Shown: piece by piece, positions 42,256-54,665 of the stretch
Numbering within the stretch: the stretch's first letter is position 1
Layout: each line of letters starts with the position of its first letter
DNA from: Trifolium pratense
Taxonomy: Eukaryota; Streptophyta; Magnoliopsida; Fabales; Fabaceae
Direction: 5' to 3'
Assembly (NCBI RefSeq): GCF_020283565.1
Contig: NC_060060.1
Location: 40,238,001 to 40,302,000, forward strand
Length of the DNA: 64,000 nucleotides
Position numbers and translations under genes: made by a program
The notes under the pieces: generated by a model
The model's database searches: none
Seen by the model: the letters and a program-made list of their open reading frames with translations, nothing else
Told to the model about the DNA's origin: nothing

Positions 42256-42326
<71 letters not shown>

Positions 42327-45300
42327 TATGTTGGGGAGTCGGGGGAGCACAATAGAAACAACGGGTCAAATGCTTCATGGGTCACTTCTCTTATATATCC
42401 AATATTTTTCCCATTCACAGTCGATGTGAGATTTAATCACTCACTCTAAACCCAACAATCTCCCTCCAAGTGTGAGTTCCCACATCCTATAGTTGATCCA
42501 ATACTGGGATCCACTACCGCTCCTCCCCACCAAGCCGAACCAGGCTCTGATACCACTTGTTGGGGAGTTCGGGAGAAACAATGGAACAAGGCTCCAAGAC
42601 CAAAAGAGAGGGAGATGCCACATCTCCACCCAAAACCTTAAGGCATTAGGGTTCATGGGTCATCTCTCTTATATATCCAATATTGTTCCCATTCATAGTC
42701 GATGTGAGACTTAACCACTCAATCTTGAAACCCAACAATTTATATACAAACAAAACAAAGGAAACTAGATACGAACTACTCTTTGTCCATAAAAAAAAAA
42801 AAAGAAAACCAGCTTCAAATATATCAAACATCTATATAAAATTTGTCTCCTTTGCCCTCCCCATGTGTCTGTCAGACTACTGTAAGTTAGTAGAAAAATT
42901 GTGACATTGCACTCCAGTCACAGATGCCACAGAAACTCCACAAGAAGAGGATTCTTTCAAAGAAGCTTGGACGTTTTCCATCTTTTATTGGTACTTAAAT
43001 GGAGTGATTAAATATTTCCAAAAATCCATTCTTTGATTTATAGTTAGCCATTCTTTGATTGGTCAAATTCCTTATTTTTATGGATTCTTCTCTTGTGTAA
43101 ATTTTTCTTACTAAATAGCAATGCTCATTATAAAATACTGGTTCCAAGCAAAAGTTGCATGGCAGTAACGCCATAAGATGTGGACCATAATTTTTTCTTA
43201 GTTTTCTCAAACTTTTTCAATACTTGTTTCCACCAGTCATTTCTTAATCATTGGAGGTGTTGAGTTCTCCTCTGCGATCTTGTAAGCAAGTTCCCCAACC
43301 AAGTGAACTAGTCTCTGTGTGATTTGTACAGGAAACGGTTAAAGCCACGGAACATATAACTTGTTCAAGAAAGCTGCAAACCAAGTTAAATCTGCACTCT
43401 GCAGAAAATTTTCTCAAACCAACTGAGAGTGATTGAATTTTTTGTGATTATTGATTCCTTAGTTAAGAAAACTAACTAGATCTTTTTGAGCATCCTGTAT
43501 CTTATCAATACCAAGAGAAAAGCATTTGGAAATCTGAAGGCTTTAGCAAAAATTCAGCTTGAGTTAATCTGATCTTTATGCTAAATTGCTAATCTATGTT
43601 TTGTGAATATTTTTGTAGAGGAATGGCCTATCTTCACAATGAACCAAATGTTATAATTCATAGAGACCTAAAGCCAAGGTAAGCTTGTTATTTTCCAGCT
43701 AAACATGAATATATTCTCTCAATATGGATGACATTCCGTAGACTAGTATGTTGGCGTATTAGTTATAATAAACTGAAACAAATTTTGCTTTTATTCAAAA
43801 TTGACAATATGTTGTGTCATCAAGAACATACATCTCTTGACTTTAGAGGTGTCTGAATCAATTTTAAATTTTATTTTCCAAACTTTCAGGAATGTTCTTT
43901 TAGTCAACTCTAGTGCTGACCATTTAAAAGTTGGAGATTTTGGATTAAGTAAGCTTATCACTGTCCAGAGTTCTCATGATGTATACAAGATGACCGGTGA
44001 AACTGGGAGCTGTGAGTATTCTTAAAGTACTTTAAAGCATTAATTGTCATTCTTATAAAAATGTCAATTTAATTTCCTTCTTGTGGAATAAAAAAGATCG
44101 CTATATGGCTCCGGAAGTTTTCAAACATCGGAGGTATGAGAAGAAGGTTGACGTGTACTCTTTTGCAATGATTTTGTATGAGGTAGTTTTGCTTGCTTAA
44201 TTGTATATGTTTTACATGACAACATTTGAAGCTGCTTTTATTTAAATCATGGTGTCTTCATTTCATGCAGATGCTTGAAGGTGAACCACCTTTTGCAAGT
44301 TATGAACCTTATGATGGAGCAAAACATGCAGCTGAAGGGCACAGGCCTGCTTTTCGAGCAAAAGGTTATGTCCCTGAATTGCAAGAGTAAGTGGTTTATG
44401 AAATATTTATTGTAGTTGTATCAACTTGGTCAACAATTTGTGTTATTACACTTTTCTAAGTAAATCTATGTTTTTTCTGTGCTTCAAGCCCAAAAATCTT
44501 TCACATACTGGGGTTATGTTTGAGGGATATAAATCAGTTCTGACTTGCATCTAATAGCTAAAGTTTTTAAGAAAGGGGAACTGCTCAAATGTATGGTATA
44601 TGATCTCTGGTTAAGTTAAGCTAGCGTGGAAGTGGCTTATTTTTTCTTCTAGATTATAATACGAAAAGGGGAGTCAACGTCTTACAAATGGTACAGTTTG
44701 AACTTAGAAGTCCACCTACTTAGCTAGTTAACCGGGTCTTTTTTTTTTATTTTTTTTATAATAGAAGAAGTTAGCCACATCTTATATTATGGGCCCGTTT
44801 GGATTTGACTTATTTTTGAGCTTATGAAGATAGCTTATGCAAATAAATAAATTTTTATGTTAATTCATAAGTTTTTACTAACAAAAGTTGCATCTTTATA
44901 AGATGTTTTTTCATAAACTACCTTGAAAAACTTATAATAATACATAAAAACTTATTTATTTGCATAAGTTATTTCATATAAGCTCAAAAAAAGGCCAATC
45001 CAAACGGGCCCTATATTACTTACCAAGATGCTTCCAGCAAAGAAGATATTTCATGTTAGATTATGCAGCCTCACAATTAACATGACATTTTTAAGTCTGA
45101 CCTCCCATTTGTTCATCATCTGACTTTCGATTGATTTCAACTCTTTTCCATGTTACAAACTCATTTTGATTTATTTGAGATTGTCAACTGCATATGTTCT
45201 AGTGTAAGTTTATGCCTTCTGTATAACTAAGCCAAAACACCACTTCTAGGCTTTAATTATTGTATGTTTCCCGAAAATCATAGAAGACATCTTTGTTGTA

Positions 45301-46024
45301 GATTCTTTTACTTATATGATCATGCATCATTGATCTTACTCTGTTTGGCAATATGCTTTAATCTCTCGAAGTCTTATTCATAATGAAATATTATAAATTA
45401 GAAAGATGATTAAAAATGGATATGATTTTACCCTCCTTCATTGTGCGTGGAAGAATATTGAGAAATATGTACTCTAGTATAAATATGATTTAACTCTTCT
45501 TGTTAGCTCCCTAGACAGTTCCCAGAAATATGAGATATGTATCCCACACAATAACTTCAGTTTCTGATACAATATATAGCAAACTTTCAAAAACAGAACA
45601 AGTGGTATGGGTCACCATAGACTTGCATCCGTCAACTAGATAACGCATAATATAAAATTACATATCCAAGTGCTGGCATATAAAAATGATCTCAGCTTGT
45701 ACCAAAAAAAAAAAATGATCTCAGCTGTATCAATATATTTAATCAGACATTCTGGAATGCTATGTAGATTATTAGGCTATCAAAAGTTACTTAGAGCAAG
45801 TAAATATTTATTTCGTTCACATAAAATGTTCAATAAAACAGCTTTTGGCTTTAATCATATAGATAATCTTATGGACTTTGGTCTTGCTTGTTCTCAGGTT
45901 AACGCAGCAGTGTTGGGCTGCTGATATGAATCAAAGACCTCATTTTATTGAGATCCTTAAGCGACTTGAAAAGATCAAGGAAAATCTACCTTCAGATCAT
46001 CACTGGCACTTGTTCACGTCATAA
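39996..46024 (+). CDS. VIK: Ankyrin-repeat protein kinase, VIK-like (ILK family)
   Basis: Eleven exons: 39996-40250, 40357-40431, 40521-40637, 41278-41372, 41838-41958, 42075-42154, 43619-43678, 43890-44011, 44097-44182, 44271-44386 and 45898-46024. All phases agree; 1,254 nt give 417 residues. Ankyrin repeats fill about residues 15-110 (NDAAAVRKLLQEDPSLVNA, NRTPLHVASLHGWIDVAKCL, GADVNAQDRWKNTPLADAEG). The kinase domain starts near residue 133 with the glycine loop GKGSFGE, then VAVKR (ATP lysine), HRDLKPRN (catalytic loop, RD type), DFGLSK, the activation segment TGETGSYRYMAPE and DMNQRPHF. The order and motifs match Arabidopsis VIK (VH1-interacting kinase), which, from established work, links the receptor BRL2/VH1 to vein patterning and phosphorylates a tonoplast sugar transporter. 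The start is the ATG at 39996; an upstream in-frame frame without ATG was ignored. Introns 6 and 10 carry mobile elements. Confidence 0.95.
42256..42327 (+). repeat. (ATT)n microsatellite in VIK intron 6
   Basis: About 70 bases of attatt units with one or two interruptions, immediately before the TRIM element. A likely highly variable locus. Confidence 0.85.
42329..42737 (-). mobile_element. TRIM retroelement in VIK intron 6
   Basis: Two terminal repeats, 42329-42457 and 42558-42737, start tgttggggag and end cccaaca. The left one is about 50 bases shorter through internal deletion. An attta duplication flanks the element exactly (42324-42328 and 42738-42742). The roughly 100-base centre holds the complement of a TGGTATCAGAGCC primer site beside the right repeat, and the complement of a purine tract (ctccctcc) beside the left. 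The element thus points along the minus strand, against VIK. No coding capacity. Confidence 0.88.
44791..45011. mobile_element. hAT-type MITE in VIK intron 10
   Basis: 221 bp, with terminal inverted repeats gggcccgtttggatt and aatccaaacgggccc. The flanks tatattat and tatattac match at 7 of 8 bases, an 8-bp target-site duplication as for hAT elements. Inner sequence is AT-rich with ataagct/agcttat runs. No coding capacity. Confidence 0.85.
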
Positions 46025-47971
46025 ATGTTTATGAGCATTGATTGATATGTTCAGAAATTCAGATGATTTATTTACCATTGCTGCTGGTTTTATGGATTGA
46101 TAAAGCTTAACTGGAAAACCTGTGAAATCAATACTTGTTTACAATTGTTTGGATAGATGACCAGAACAGTGGTTTCTTTGTTCCAATGCAGCTTCCTCAT
46201 TAAAGCTCATGTCCCGTCCAAGTGAGCATACGATGATACCCAAGTCGTTGCACAAGTTTAATATGTTTTAAGTGTACAAACTAATTGAAGTAGGCCAATC
46301 GTACAGTCTGCCGTGTTGTGTTTTCATATTTTTGTTTAAAAATTTAATAAAATTGATTGTTTTTCATTCTTGTAATATGTTTTTAGATTCCAGTGATATA
46401 ATGCTATCAAATTCTCCGAGATTGCCCTTCTCGTAGAAGTTTCTTTTGCTGCTTTTTACATGTGAATTCTGTTGCCTGCTGTGGAGAAATGTAGTCTAAA
46501 ATTAAGGACTGGGTACCATCAAGATTCAAAAAGTGAATAGACGTTAGCTACTAGCACAGATCCTCTTGGTCACATTATTTGTGCAGTGACATCCTGACCA
46601 TTTATTCATGTTTATTACTGTAGCATTAATATTTAAAAAAAATAAAGCAACTAACTAGGTTTGGTTGAGTGGTGAGGGGTTTGAGTAGTACGTTATAAGT
46701 GTTGGGTTTGATCTCAGCTTATTGTAAACAAAAAAAAAAATATTTAAAAAAAAATAGATGAATGGTGTGGATGGGCACTGGACCTCATCCACCAAATAAT
46801 TCACGGGAGAGGATCAACCTTCTGCAAGGGAAACGAGAAGATGTGCCATACCCTTATGTATACATGAATCTGCCTATTTAGTCAATTATTTTACAATTTG
46901 CATTGTAGAACGTCTTCTTTGCTTTTTCCATGCTAACGAGAAATACAAGCACATGTATGTAAGATAAAAATTAGGATTTTGATGGAGTTCTTTATGCGCC
47001 CTTCACCATTTCTCACGTGCCCTTTAAAATGACTAAAATACCTTTAAGTAGCTCGTTGCAGCTTTTTTTTGACCCAATCACAATGTCTGCTCCCTTGACG
47101 CCCCCTAGATGAAACAATACCCCTGCTCCCTTGACGCCCCCTAGATGAAACAATCCCTTATTTGTAAATACCCTTATTTGTAAAAATCACTGTTCACTAC
47201 CTAGAAAACGAACGCCCTTAATTCGGTTCATTGTGCACAATGTGAATGCAGCCCCACCTCCTTCCCCCTCATTTCTATCGTTGCTCTAATTCTCAAATTT
47301 CTCTAAAACCCTCCCAAACCCCAAAACTCGAAATCCTCACTTAAATCCACTGTTTTCTTTGTAATTGTGTTTTCCAAATTTGAACTAAATAAACTTCTGA
47401 AAACATACTGACGTACTCTAAAGTTTTTATACAAGGACAAAAATGAAAAACGAGGATAGAAAAGAAACACGGGGGGTGGAACGAGAAAAATTCGTCAAAA
47501 GATTCAAAACACATAACACCAAATTCTATTGAGTTAATTTAAGTTCAACTTTAAAGAAAATATTATAATCCAATAAAGAAACAAGCCTAAACTACTTGAA
47601 AACTTGCTCAATCAATTTTCAGATGAAAAATTATGCTCCCACACACGTGGGATGTGAAATGAAATAAGTAAAGGGAGAAATATACGAAAGTAAATGATAT
47701 TTTCTGGAAATCTATCACTGTCTCATTATATGGGAGGTGGTAATGAACATAAATGCTTCACTGAAATGCTATTTCACCAGACCACCACCATTGCTTAATC
47801 CTCAAATTGCAGGACATCAATTCTCTTGAAACTCATCTTTTCACACCAGATTTGCATTTAACAAAGAGAATATTCTGAGATAAACTGACTACTGTTATGT
47901 GTATCCTCTGGATAAATTAATGCCGGTATATTTTACAAGAGCACGTAAGAAAAAAGAACTGTGATAAAATA
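46025..47971. other. Spacer between VIK and p24 genes
   Basis: The left part is the VIK 3' UTR. A 34-base unit with ctcccttgacgccccctaga occurs twice in tandem at about 47088-47157. The right part is probably the 3' UTR of the p24 gene. No other gene seen. Confidence 0.4.
46652..46755 (+). mobile_element. SINE-like element with poly-A
   Basis: tggttgagtgg at 46662-46672 is a perfect A box and gggtttgatctca at about 46704-46716 is a weakened B box. These are followed by an acaaaaaaaaaaa tail. This tRNA-like promoter plus A-rich end is the pattern of a short SINE. Too degenerate to be a tRNA gene. Confidence 0.5.
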
Positions 47972-50506
47972 TTAAATGAGTTTCTTTTTCTCGAAGAAAG
48001 ACTTCAAGTGCCATAGTTGCAACCCTGCCACTGATAAGCAAACAAAGAGTGAAAGCAAACTCAACCAGAACATTCTGTTGTCGGTTGTTCTGTTGAGCTC
48101 CTGCATTTCTTCTTCTCTGGAAAGGAAAAAAGTAAACAAAAATAAGAATGATGTTTGTTATGATATCCTATGTATTCTGAAATGTGAACAACGTTCAAAA
48201 TATCATATGAATGTTCTTAAGTAAAGTTCAGCCAATTGCAAATGTCTACCTTTCACGAAGAAAAAACATCTCGTCATGAATGGCAGCAACAGTATCTTGT
48301 AACTTCTTTATCTCTATTTCCATTACCTGGTACATGTGGATGAAATAATTGTAAGTAATTTTTCAAAGAAACATTACAATTTCTCCGAAGTAATTGAAAA
48401 CCAGGGGTTATGAGTAGATATATCATATATGCCTCAAATGACTGTGATACGAAGACTTTGAATAGGTTCAGATTTGCTACAAAATAAGGCACAAAAGTGA
48501 TATCTGGGGAATACAGTAAACTCCATTGAAAAGATACATGGGAGGTACATAAATATATGGAGTTTATAAATCAATTAAGGCAACAAAATAAATCACTGTC
48601 AATTATCAATATCAAATCAGTGGAAAGAAAACAAAATAATTACAAGATATAAGTATAGAGAAAATGAATTTCATGCTACTTACATTTGCAATGATAACAT
48701 GTGTTCACCATTCAATAATCAAAGATACATCCACATCATACAGTTAAAAGCTTGCCATGATTAGAAATATAATATCCCCTCCCATTATATATTTACCATT
48801 TACATTTTACCAATAATGCTACAAATCTTTAACTGAATATAAACCAATCTATTTGGATCCGGATTCCCTACTGTCATGGATTCCATGTGATCTCACAGCT
48901 CATGTTTCAAATTTATCTTTTACATTTGTTTAGATCGGATTTACTGAACTTAAAATCTGAGACATCCATCAAAATTGGAGAATCCAGAATTATTGATTGT
49001 GTGACTGTGAGGTTCCGTGATGGCAGGAGATCCAGATCTCTATCTAACCGATTAGTGACATCATAAACTACTAGACCAATCATAATGAGCTTCATCCAGT
49101 AAAGCTCACGTAGGATACATTCACTTCATATCATACGCTACAGGATAGATTGCAAAACAGTAAACCCCTTTCTATTTTTGGCAGTATGCAAGCAACACGA
49201 TCTCTGATTTAATTAGAAGCACAACTTGATATTCCAAAATTACTTGAACTACTTTTTTTGACGGATTGAACTACTTGTTTGCATTTTGTTCCAGAACGAG
49301 ATCAAAAAAACTATAAGATACCCTCCCTAAACTCACAATCTTGACAGAGCCACAAATGCCACGCAGTTATACTCAAGTTCGATCCATATCAGCTATCCTG
49401 AAAAAACTATGTGGGGAGATGTGACTAAGTAAATCTTTTCTAGAAGGAACCTAATTGCTATTAATATACACAAATCACATAACTAATAAACTAATCCTAC
49501 AGAAATCTCAATGAAACATCCAATAACTAAAACTATAAGATACCCTCCCTAAACTCACAATCTTGACAGAGCCACAAATGCCACGCGGTTATACTCAAAT
49601 TCAGTCCATATCAGCTATCCTTAAAAAACTATGTGGGGAGATGTAATGTAACTAAGTAAATCTTTTCTAGAAGGAACCTAATCAAGCTATTAATATACAC
49701 AAATCACATTACTAATAAACTAATCCTACAGAAATCTCAATGAAACATCCAATAATTAAAACTAACACAACTAATAAAAAAAATGTATCGGTAACCCAAA
49801 TTTAGTAAGGAGAATTTAATTCAACCCTTACTTTAATGTATATCTAGTTCTGATCAATTGCACTAACTCATGCTAGATTTAGCAAGAAACAACACTATAC
49901 TAGATACAAATTAACTTAGGAATATATCATATTAGAGATAGAGATTTGAATACTAACATCAACTTGGCCTTTTTTGGCAACATTAGACCAATCCTTGGCT
50001 GCCACACCAGTCTTCCATTCCAAATCAATAGTCAACGTGACCTCTGGTTTGTTATCAACAGCCCAGAAACAAGTCATATAGTCTCCAGCTTCTGCTGCAA
50101 CAAATGCAAACTGACCCGATTGAACACGATCTCCATAGTGATAGTTGTTTCCATGAGACGAAGTCACCTAAACCCAGAAGAAAAAAAAATCAAACATGCA
50201 ATGACCCATTAATCAAAAATCACTGAATTTGATATAAAGTATAGAGATTTAATACTGGGCAAGAAAAAGTTTGGATTTTTTTTTTACCCTAACGGTGACT
50301 CTGTGAGAATCGGGTAAAGGGTAACCCTCGTTGGGATTAACGATGGTGTACTTGCCAACTGTCATGGAATTGCTTTTGATATCTTCTGAGATGCATTTGG
50401 TGTGACCAGATTGGAGTTCGAATCTGAGGGATTCAGTGGAAGAAGAAAAGAGCATGAAAAGAAGAAGAGAAAGATGTAAAAGGGGTTTGTGGTTAAGCCA
50501 AATCAT
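47972..50506 (-). CDS. p24-delta family cargo receptor (emp24/GOLD)
   Basis: Four exons, 50506-50288, 50167-49958, 48326-48250 and 48116-47972, keep phase and total 651 nt, 216 residues, the usual p24 length. p24 proteins cycle between ER and Golgi in COPI and COPII vesicles and sort cargo. The N-terminus is a signal peptide (LLHLSLLLFMLFSSSTESLR). The GOLD domain starts RFELQSGHTKCISEDI and includes YGDRVQSGQFAFVAAEAGDY and CFWAVD. A coiled coil follows (VMEIEIKKLQDTVAAIHDEM ... REEEMQELNRTTDNR). The membrane span is about residues 187-206 (WLSLLSLFVCLSVAGLQLWH). The tail FFEKKKLI has a diphenylalanine and a KKxx-type dilysine, the known COPII and COPI signals. The HYGD/TSS pattern and the tail fit the plant delta subfamily. 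Intron 2 has a tandem duplication. Confidence 0.94.
49309..49765. repeat. 222-bp tandem duplication in p24 intron 2
   Basis: The phrase ctataagataccctccctaa begins at 49311 and again at 49533. The two units run in parallel to gaaacatccaataa.taaaact with only a few substitutions and small indels. A tandem duplication within the intron; no open frame. Confidence 0.88.
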
Positions 50507-51235
50507 GGTTGTGATAGTGAAAGTGGGATTTGAAGATAGAAGAGTAGAGAAAATAAGGAGAAAATTGAGAAGTGATTATTAGGATTGTAAAGGAGAAGAA
50601 GACAGTGAATCAGAATTCAGAAGAGTTTCTCAGTGTGAGATGATGAGAGTCGAGATTTATGTTTCCAAACAACACAAGGTATAGTACCTACCAACTACTG
50701 CTCAACAATGTCAAACTATGGGGTTCTTACGTGGTTGTCTTTCATTGGAGGATACACGTAGGGGTGGGCATGGTTTGGTTTGTGAGGAAAACCAATGTTT
50801 TTAAAATTCATGGTATCCGCGATTTCTTGAACCAGATCAAACTGGTGGTGGAAATAAAAAAAAAAACATTTTAACTGAACCCAATCAAATAGTTTGTCTT
50901 TTGAACCGAATTGTTAAAATAGTTCGATTCTATGGTTTTGAATCGAACCATACTTTATTTTTACTTTCTCCGTTTCAAAATATAAGATTTAGTTGACCAC
51001 TACACCTACGTCATTGCACAATTTTGATCGCTAATATATTTAATTGTCTATATGTAAAAATTATAAAAACTTGATATTTTGAAAATACTCATCAAAACAA
51101 ATTAAACAATATCTCATATGATAATGTTTACATCTATATGTAATTAAAAAAATACGGTTAAAACAAGATAAATGAAAAGTACATTTAGTCAAAGTAATAT
51201 ATATATATATATATATATATTAAAACCAACATGAA
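50507..51235. other. p24 promoter side and degenerate repeats
   Basis: The left part holds the presumed p24 promoter and leader. At about 50759 a taggggtgggcatggtttgg end resembles the 15144 element, but no matching right end was found. Near 50966 ctccgtttcaaaatataag is a lone MITE-type end. A (TA)n run lies at about 51197-51222. Confidence 0.45.
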
Positions 51236-51925
51236 TTATATTAAAATCAACATGAAATCCTTTTTGGTACAAGGTGTGCCAGAAAGAGACCGAAAAGATT
51301 TACAAGCATTATGGATACAAAGTTTTAGTCGATGCCCAGACAAGACAAATGGCTCCACCACCACAAGTGAATTTATGCCAACATTGGCATTATAAGCCTC
51401 TACCCACCAAAACGAATGCAATTTAATCTTAACATTTGGTGAATTGTCGTTTCTTTTGCCTGAAAAACTCTACTATTCCTCTCGGTCCACACTACCTAGA
51501 TACCGCATAACCATATAAGTTGCAAAACGGAACGGCGGGCTTGTTGCCCTCCGGACGAGTGAATGAACTGAACCAAATAATCTTGCAGCACACATGGTTC
51601 AACCGATGATATACCAATCCAAAATCTGACCAAATACCACAATGGAGCAAAAACAGGGCAGGAAAGAAACAAGTGATGAGTTGTCTCCATCCCGCCACAC
51701 CTAGTCAAACACATCTGAGAATCGTGAGGGATAATGTTATGTGCCGCTAAATTGTCTTTCGTCTGGAGCCTATTGTAGAAGAGCCTCCACGCTAAAACAA
51801 AGACTTTCACGGGTACCTGTTTGTACCAAATTAAATCTGAAGTTTCATATGCAGCATAAGTGTCCATATTAGTGAGGAGATGATACACACCCCTCACTGA
51901 GTATTTGTTATCGGCGTTATGTTTC

Positions 51926-53919
51926 TGTTTACACTGATTTTTGGTAAACAAGCGCTAGTTTGAGTATTTAAACTTGTAGGATTAACTAGTAAATCCTAGG
52001 ACATATTTGTGCATTATTTTCTAGAAAAGTATGAATGTTCATTGTTTTCACTTGAACATTTATTGTTTTTTCAGTGTTAGAATCGCATCCGACACTTTTA
52101 GTGTTAGAATCGCCTCCAACACTTTTTAATAACAAGTTGTCTCATGACAACATAAAAGAAAAATTAAGAAGAAAAAAAATGCAGAATTGTAAAGGAAAAA
52201 GGAAAATAAAAGCAAGAACAAAGCAATATTAAATTGCATGAAATGTAAAGGGTGGTTGGAATCCATCTTCATCAACCTCCGAACCCATTTGCCCCGCGGC
52301 GTGGGTGTTGCAAGGCATTCAGAAAATATGATCCAACCCTTAATACAAAGAAGTTACAAGAATTTATAGAGAATAGAAAATAACTTCCCACTTCTATGAT
52401 TTTGACAAGTGTCTTATTTAATAACTTCTTATATCAAAGATTGACACATATATCCCTTTGATAACTTCCGATAACTTTTCGTAGGAGTTGCTTGCTTGAT
52501 CGAAGACCCATGTAACATTCGACTCGTCGAATGTCATAAAATATATATTTTAGTCGAATTCCACTTAATATGGCTAACTTCGACAAATCACGTTTCATGT
52601 TCAGTCGAAACGAGTTTTCTTCTTCTATTCAAATTATAACACCAAGTCGAAATGAATACTATCTATATTATAAATCTGGTGTCAACAGAGGCCCCCAAAA
52701 ATGTTGTTTCTCGAAGGAAGTGAGAGGAATAACATTTTTAAATTCAAGGAAATCACTTAAAAAGCCTCTTTAAAAACTTAGCAAAATTTTGGAGAAGATA
52801 GTATCGACTCCATATTGATATTATATAAAAAAGATAGACCAAGATTTTGCCAAATATTAATTTGATTGGAAAAGTTAATTCCATAACATACTAAACTTTT
52901 GGTCGAAGATTAGTATACTACCATGATCAATCCAATAACTTCATTGGCATTAAAATATTTCAAGGTGGCATGTTGCAATATTTCCATCTTCGATCTGTTA
53001 TGATGGTATCAACAATAACTTGCCACTTTATTCTCTCTTTTTTCAAATATGGCTTAAAAACCATTTCAATGATGGTTCTTGATTCTCTAAAACCATTTTT
53101 ACAATCTTTCCAAAAAGAAAATAACACACAAAACAGTCCCACTGGGCGTGCCAATTTGTTTACACTGATTTTTGGTAAACAAGCGCTAGTTTGAGTATTT
53201 AAACTTGTAGGATTAACTAGTAAATCCTAGGACATATTTGTGCATTATTTTCTAGAAAAGTATGAATGTTCATTGTTTTCACTTGAACATTTATTGTTTT
53301 TTCAGTGTTAGAATCGCATCCGACACTTTTAGTGTTAGAATCGCCTCCAACACTTTTTAATAACAAGTTGTCTCATGACAACATAAAAGAAAAATTAAGA
53401 AGAAAAAAAAATGCAGAATTGTAAAGGAAAAAGGAAAATAAAAGCAAGAACAAAGCAATATTAAATTGCATGAAATGTAAAGGGTGGTTGGAATCCATCT
53501 TCATCAACCTCCGAACCCATTTGCCCCGCGGCGTGGGTGTTGCAAGGCATTCAGAAAATATGATCCAACCCTTAATACAAAGAAGTTACAAGAATTTATA
53601 GAGAATAGAAAATAACTTCCCACTTCTATGATTTTGACAAGTGTCTTATTTAATAACTTCTTATATCAAAGATTGACACATATATCCCTTTGATAACTTC
53701 CGATAACTTTTCGTAGGAGTTGCTTGCTTGATCGAAGACCCATGTAACATTCGACTCGTCGAATGTCATAAAATATATATTTTAGTCGAATTCCACTTAA
53801 TATGGCTAACTTCGACAAATCACGTTTCATGTTCAGTCGAAACGAGTTTTCTTCTTCTATTCAAATTATAACACCAAGTCGAAATGAATACTATCTATAT
53901 TATAAATCTGGTGTCAACA
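51926..53919 (-). mobile_element. Compact non-autonomous LTR retrotransposon nested in the LINE
   Basis: Two long repeats, 51926-52687 (762 bp) and 53157-53919 (763 bp), begin tgtttaca and end tgtcaaca. They appear identical except one extra A in a homopolymer. A perfect gtttc duplication flanks the element (51921-51925 and 53920-53924). The interior is only 469 bp. Read on the minus strand, the base stretch after the first LTR is aattggcacgcccagtggga, a primer-site-like TGG start, and a purine tract (tttttgggggcctc) precedes the other LTR. So it points along the minus strand. These signals resemble Ty3/gypsy-type elements more than Copia; the tRNA primer was not identified. No enzyme is encoded; the short frames in each LTR are duplicates of one another. 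Confidence 0.88.
52074..52130 (+). repeat. 27-bp tandem repeat inside the LTR
   Basis: agtgttagaatcgc.tcc.ac occurs twice in a row, with two differences, in this LTR and again in the right LTR near 53306-53362. Confidence 0.75.
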
Positions 53920-54665
53920 GTTTCCAAACCCATTTATTTGAAATGTTAGGCCGCAACACAATGTTAATGAATAATTTCCTAAACTCCCCTAACGGCTCCT
54001 CCTCCCAAGCCCACAAGGGGCGGCGCCACTACCAAGCCGCCATTCCTGCCTCCCACCCCAACACACACATGGCCTCAACCGAGCTGGTATTAAAAATAGA
54101 CAAATCGAAAAGGCGTTTATACTTCACACTCAGAGGCACACCCCCTAGCCACGGGTCTGTCCAAAAGAAAGTTTCTGCCCCATTATCGATCCGCCTCTCA
54201 ACACTCTCCTCGAACCACCCCTCGTCCCTGGCCCCTCTCACGCCATCACAAATTTTTGAGATCTCCTTTCACCACAAAGAACCACATCGGCACCTCACCA
54301 CCAACCTCCATGCCTCCTCACCATACTGAGCTACCAACACTCTATATCACAACCCTCCTCGGTCCACCAACATCCTCCAACACCACTTTCCTAGCAAAGC
54401 AGTATTAAACTCCCTCAATTGTCTCACCCCCTAAACCACCATATTCCTTTCCTAAACATACATTTTTCCAACTGATCCAAGACATATTTCTAGAGTCCTC
54501 ACTCCCACCCCAAAAAAAATTATTTAATAAAGATTCAATGGAAGAGATTATACCTGACGAATATTTGAAGAAGGAAAGTGTGTAGACAGGCAAAGAAGTC
54601 AGGACAAACTTAAGCAAGATCAAGCGACCATCGTAAGAGAGATATCAGTTCTTCCAACCAAACAG

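Larger units (their letters stand above)
51236..54665 (-). mobile_element. LINE (non-LTR retrotransposon) remnant, interrupted
   Basis: On the minus strand, from 54665 down, the frames read the end of a plant LINE reverse transcriptase: GRLILLKFVLTSLPVYTLSF and ESLLNNFFWGGSEDSRNMSW, then RIDNGAETFFWTDPWLGG. After the nested LTR element comes the zinc-binding domain (zf-RVT): KYSVRGVYHLL, WYKQVPVKVFVLAWRL, RLQTKDNLAAHNII, CGGMETTHHLFLSCP. Removing the LTR insert (51926-53919 and one GTTTC copy) joins WVWK to HNADNKYSVRG in frame. The 5' region is missing and frames are broken by shifts and stops, so it is dead. The 3' end lies near a (TA)n run at about 51200. Confidence 0.82.

Noticed and set aside
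42244..42429. Poly-Tyr/poly-Leu frame in VIK intron 6
   Set aside because: Translation of the ATT microsatellite and the TRIM edge.
52570..52773. Frame starting MANFDKSRF, also at 53802
   Set aside because: The same frame occurs in both LTRs of the nested element; not an independent gene.
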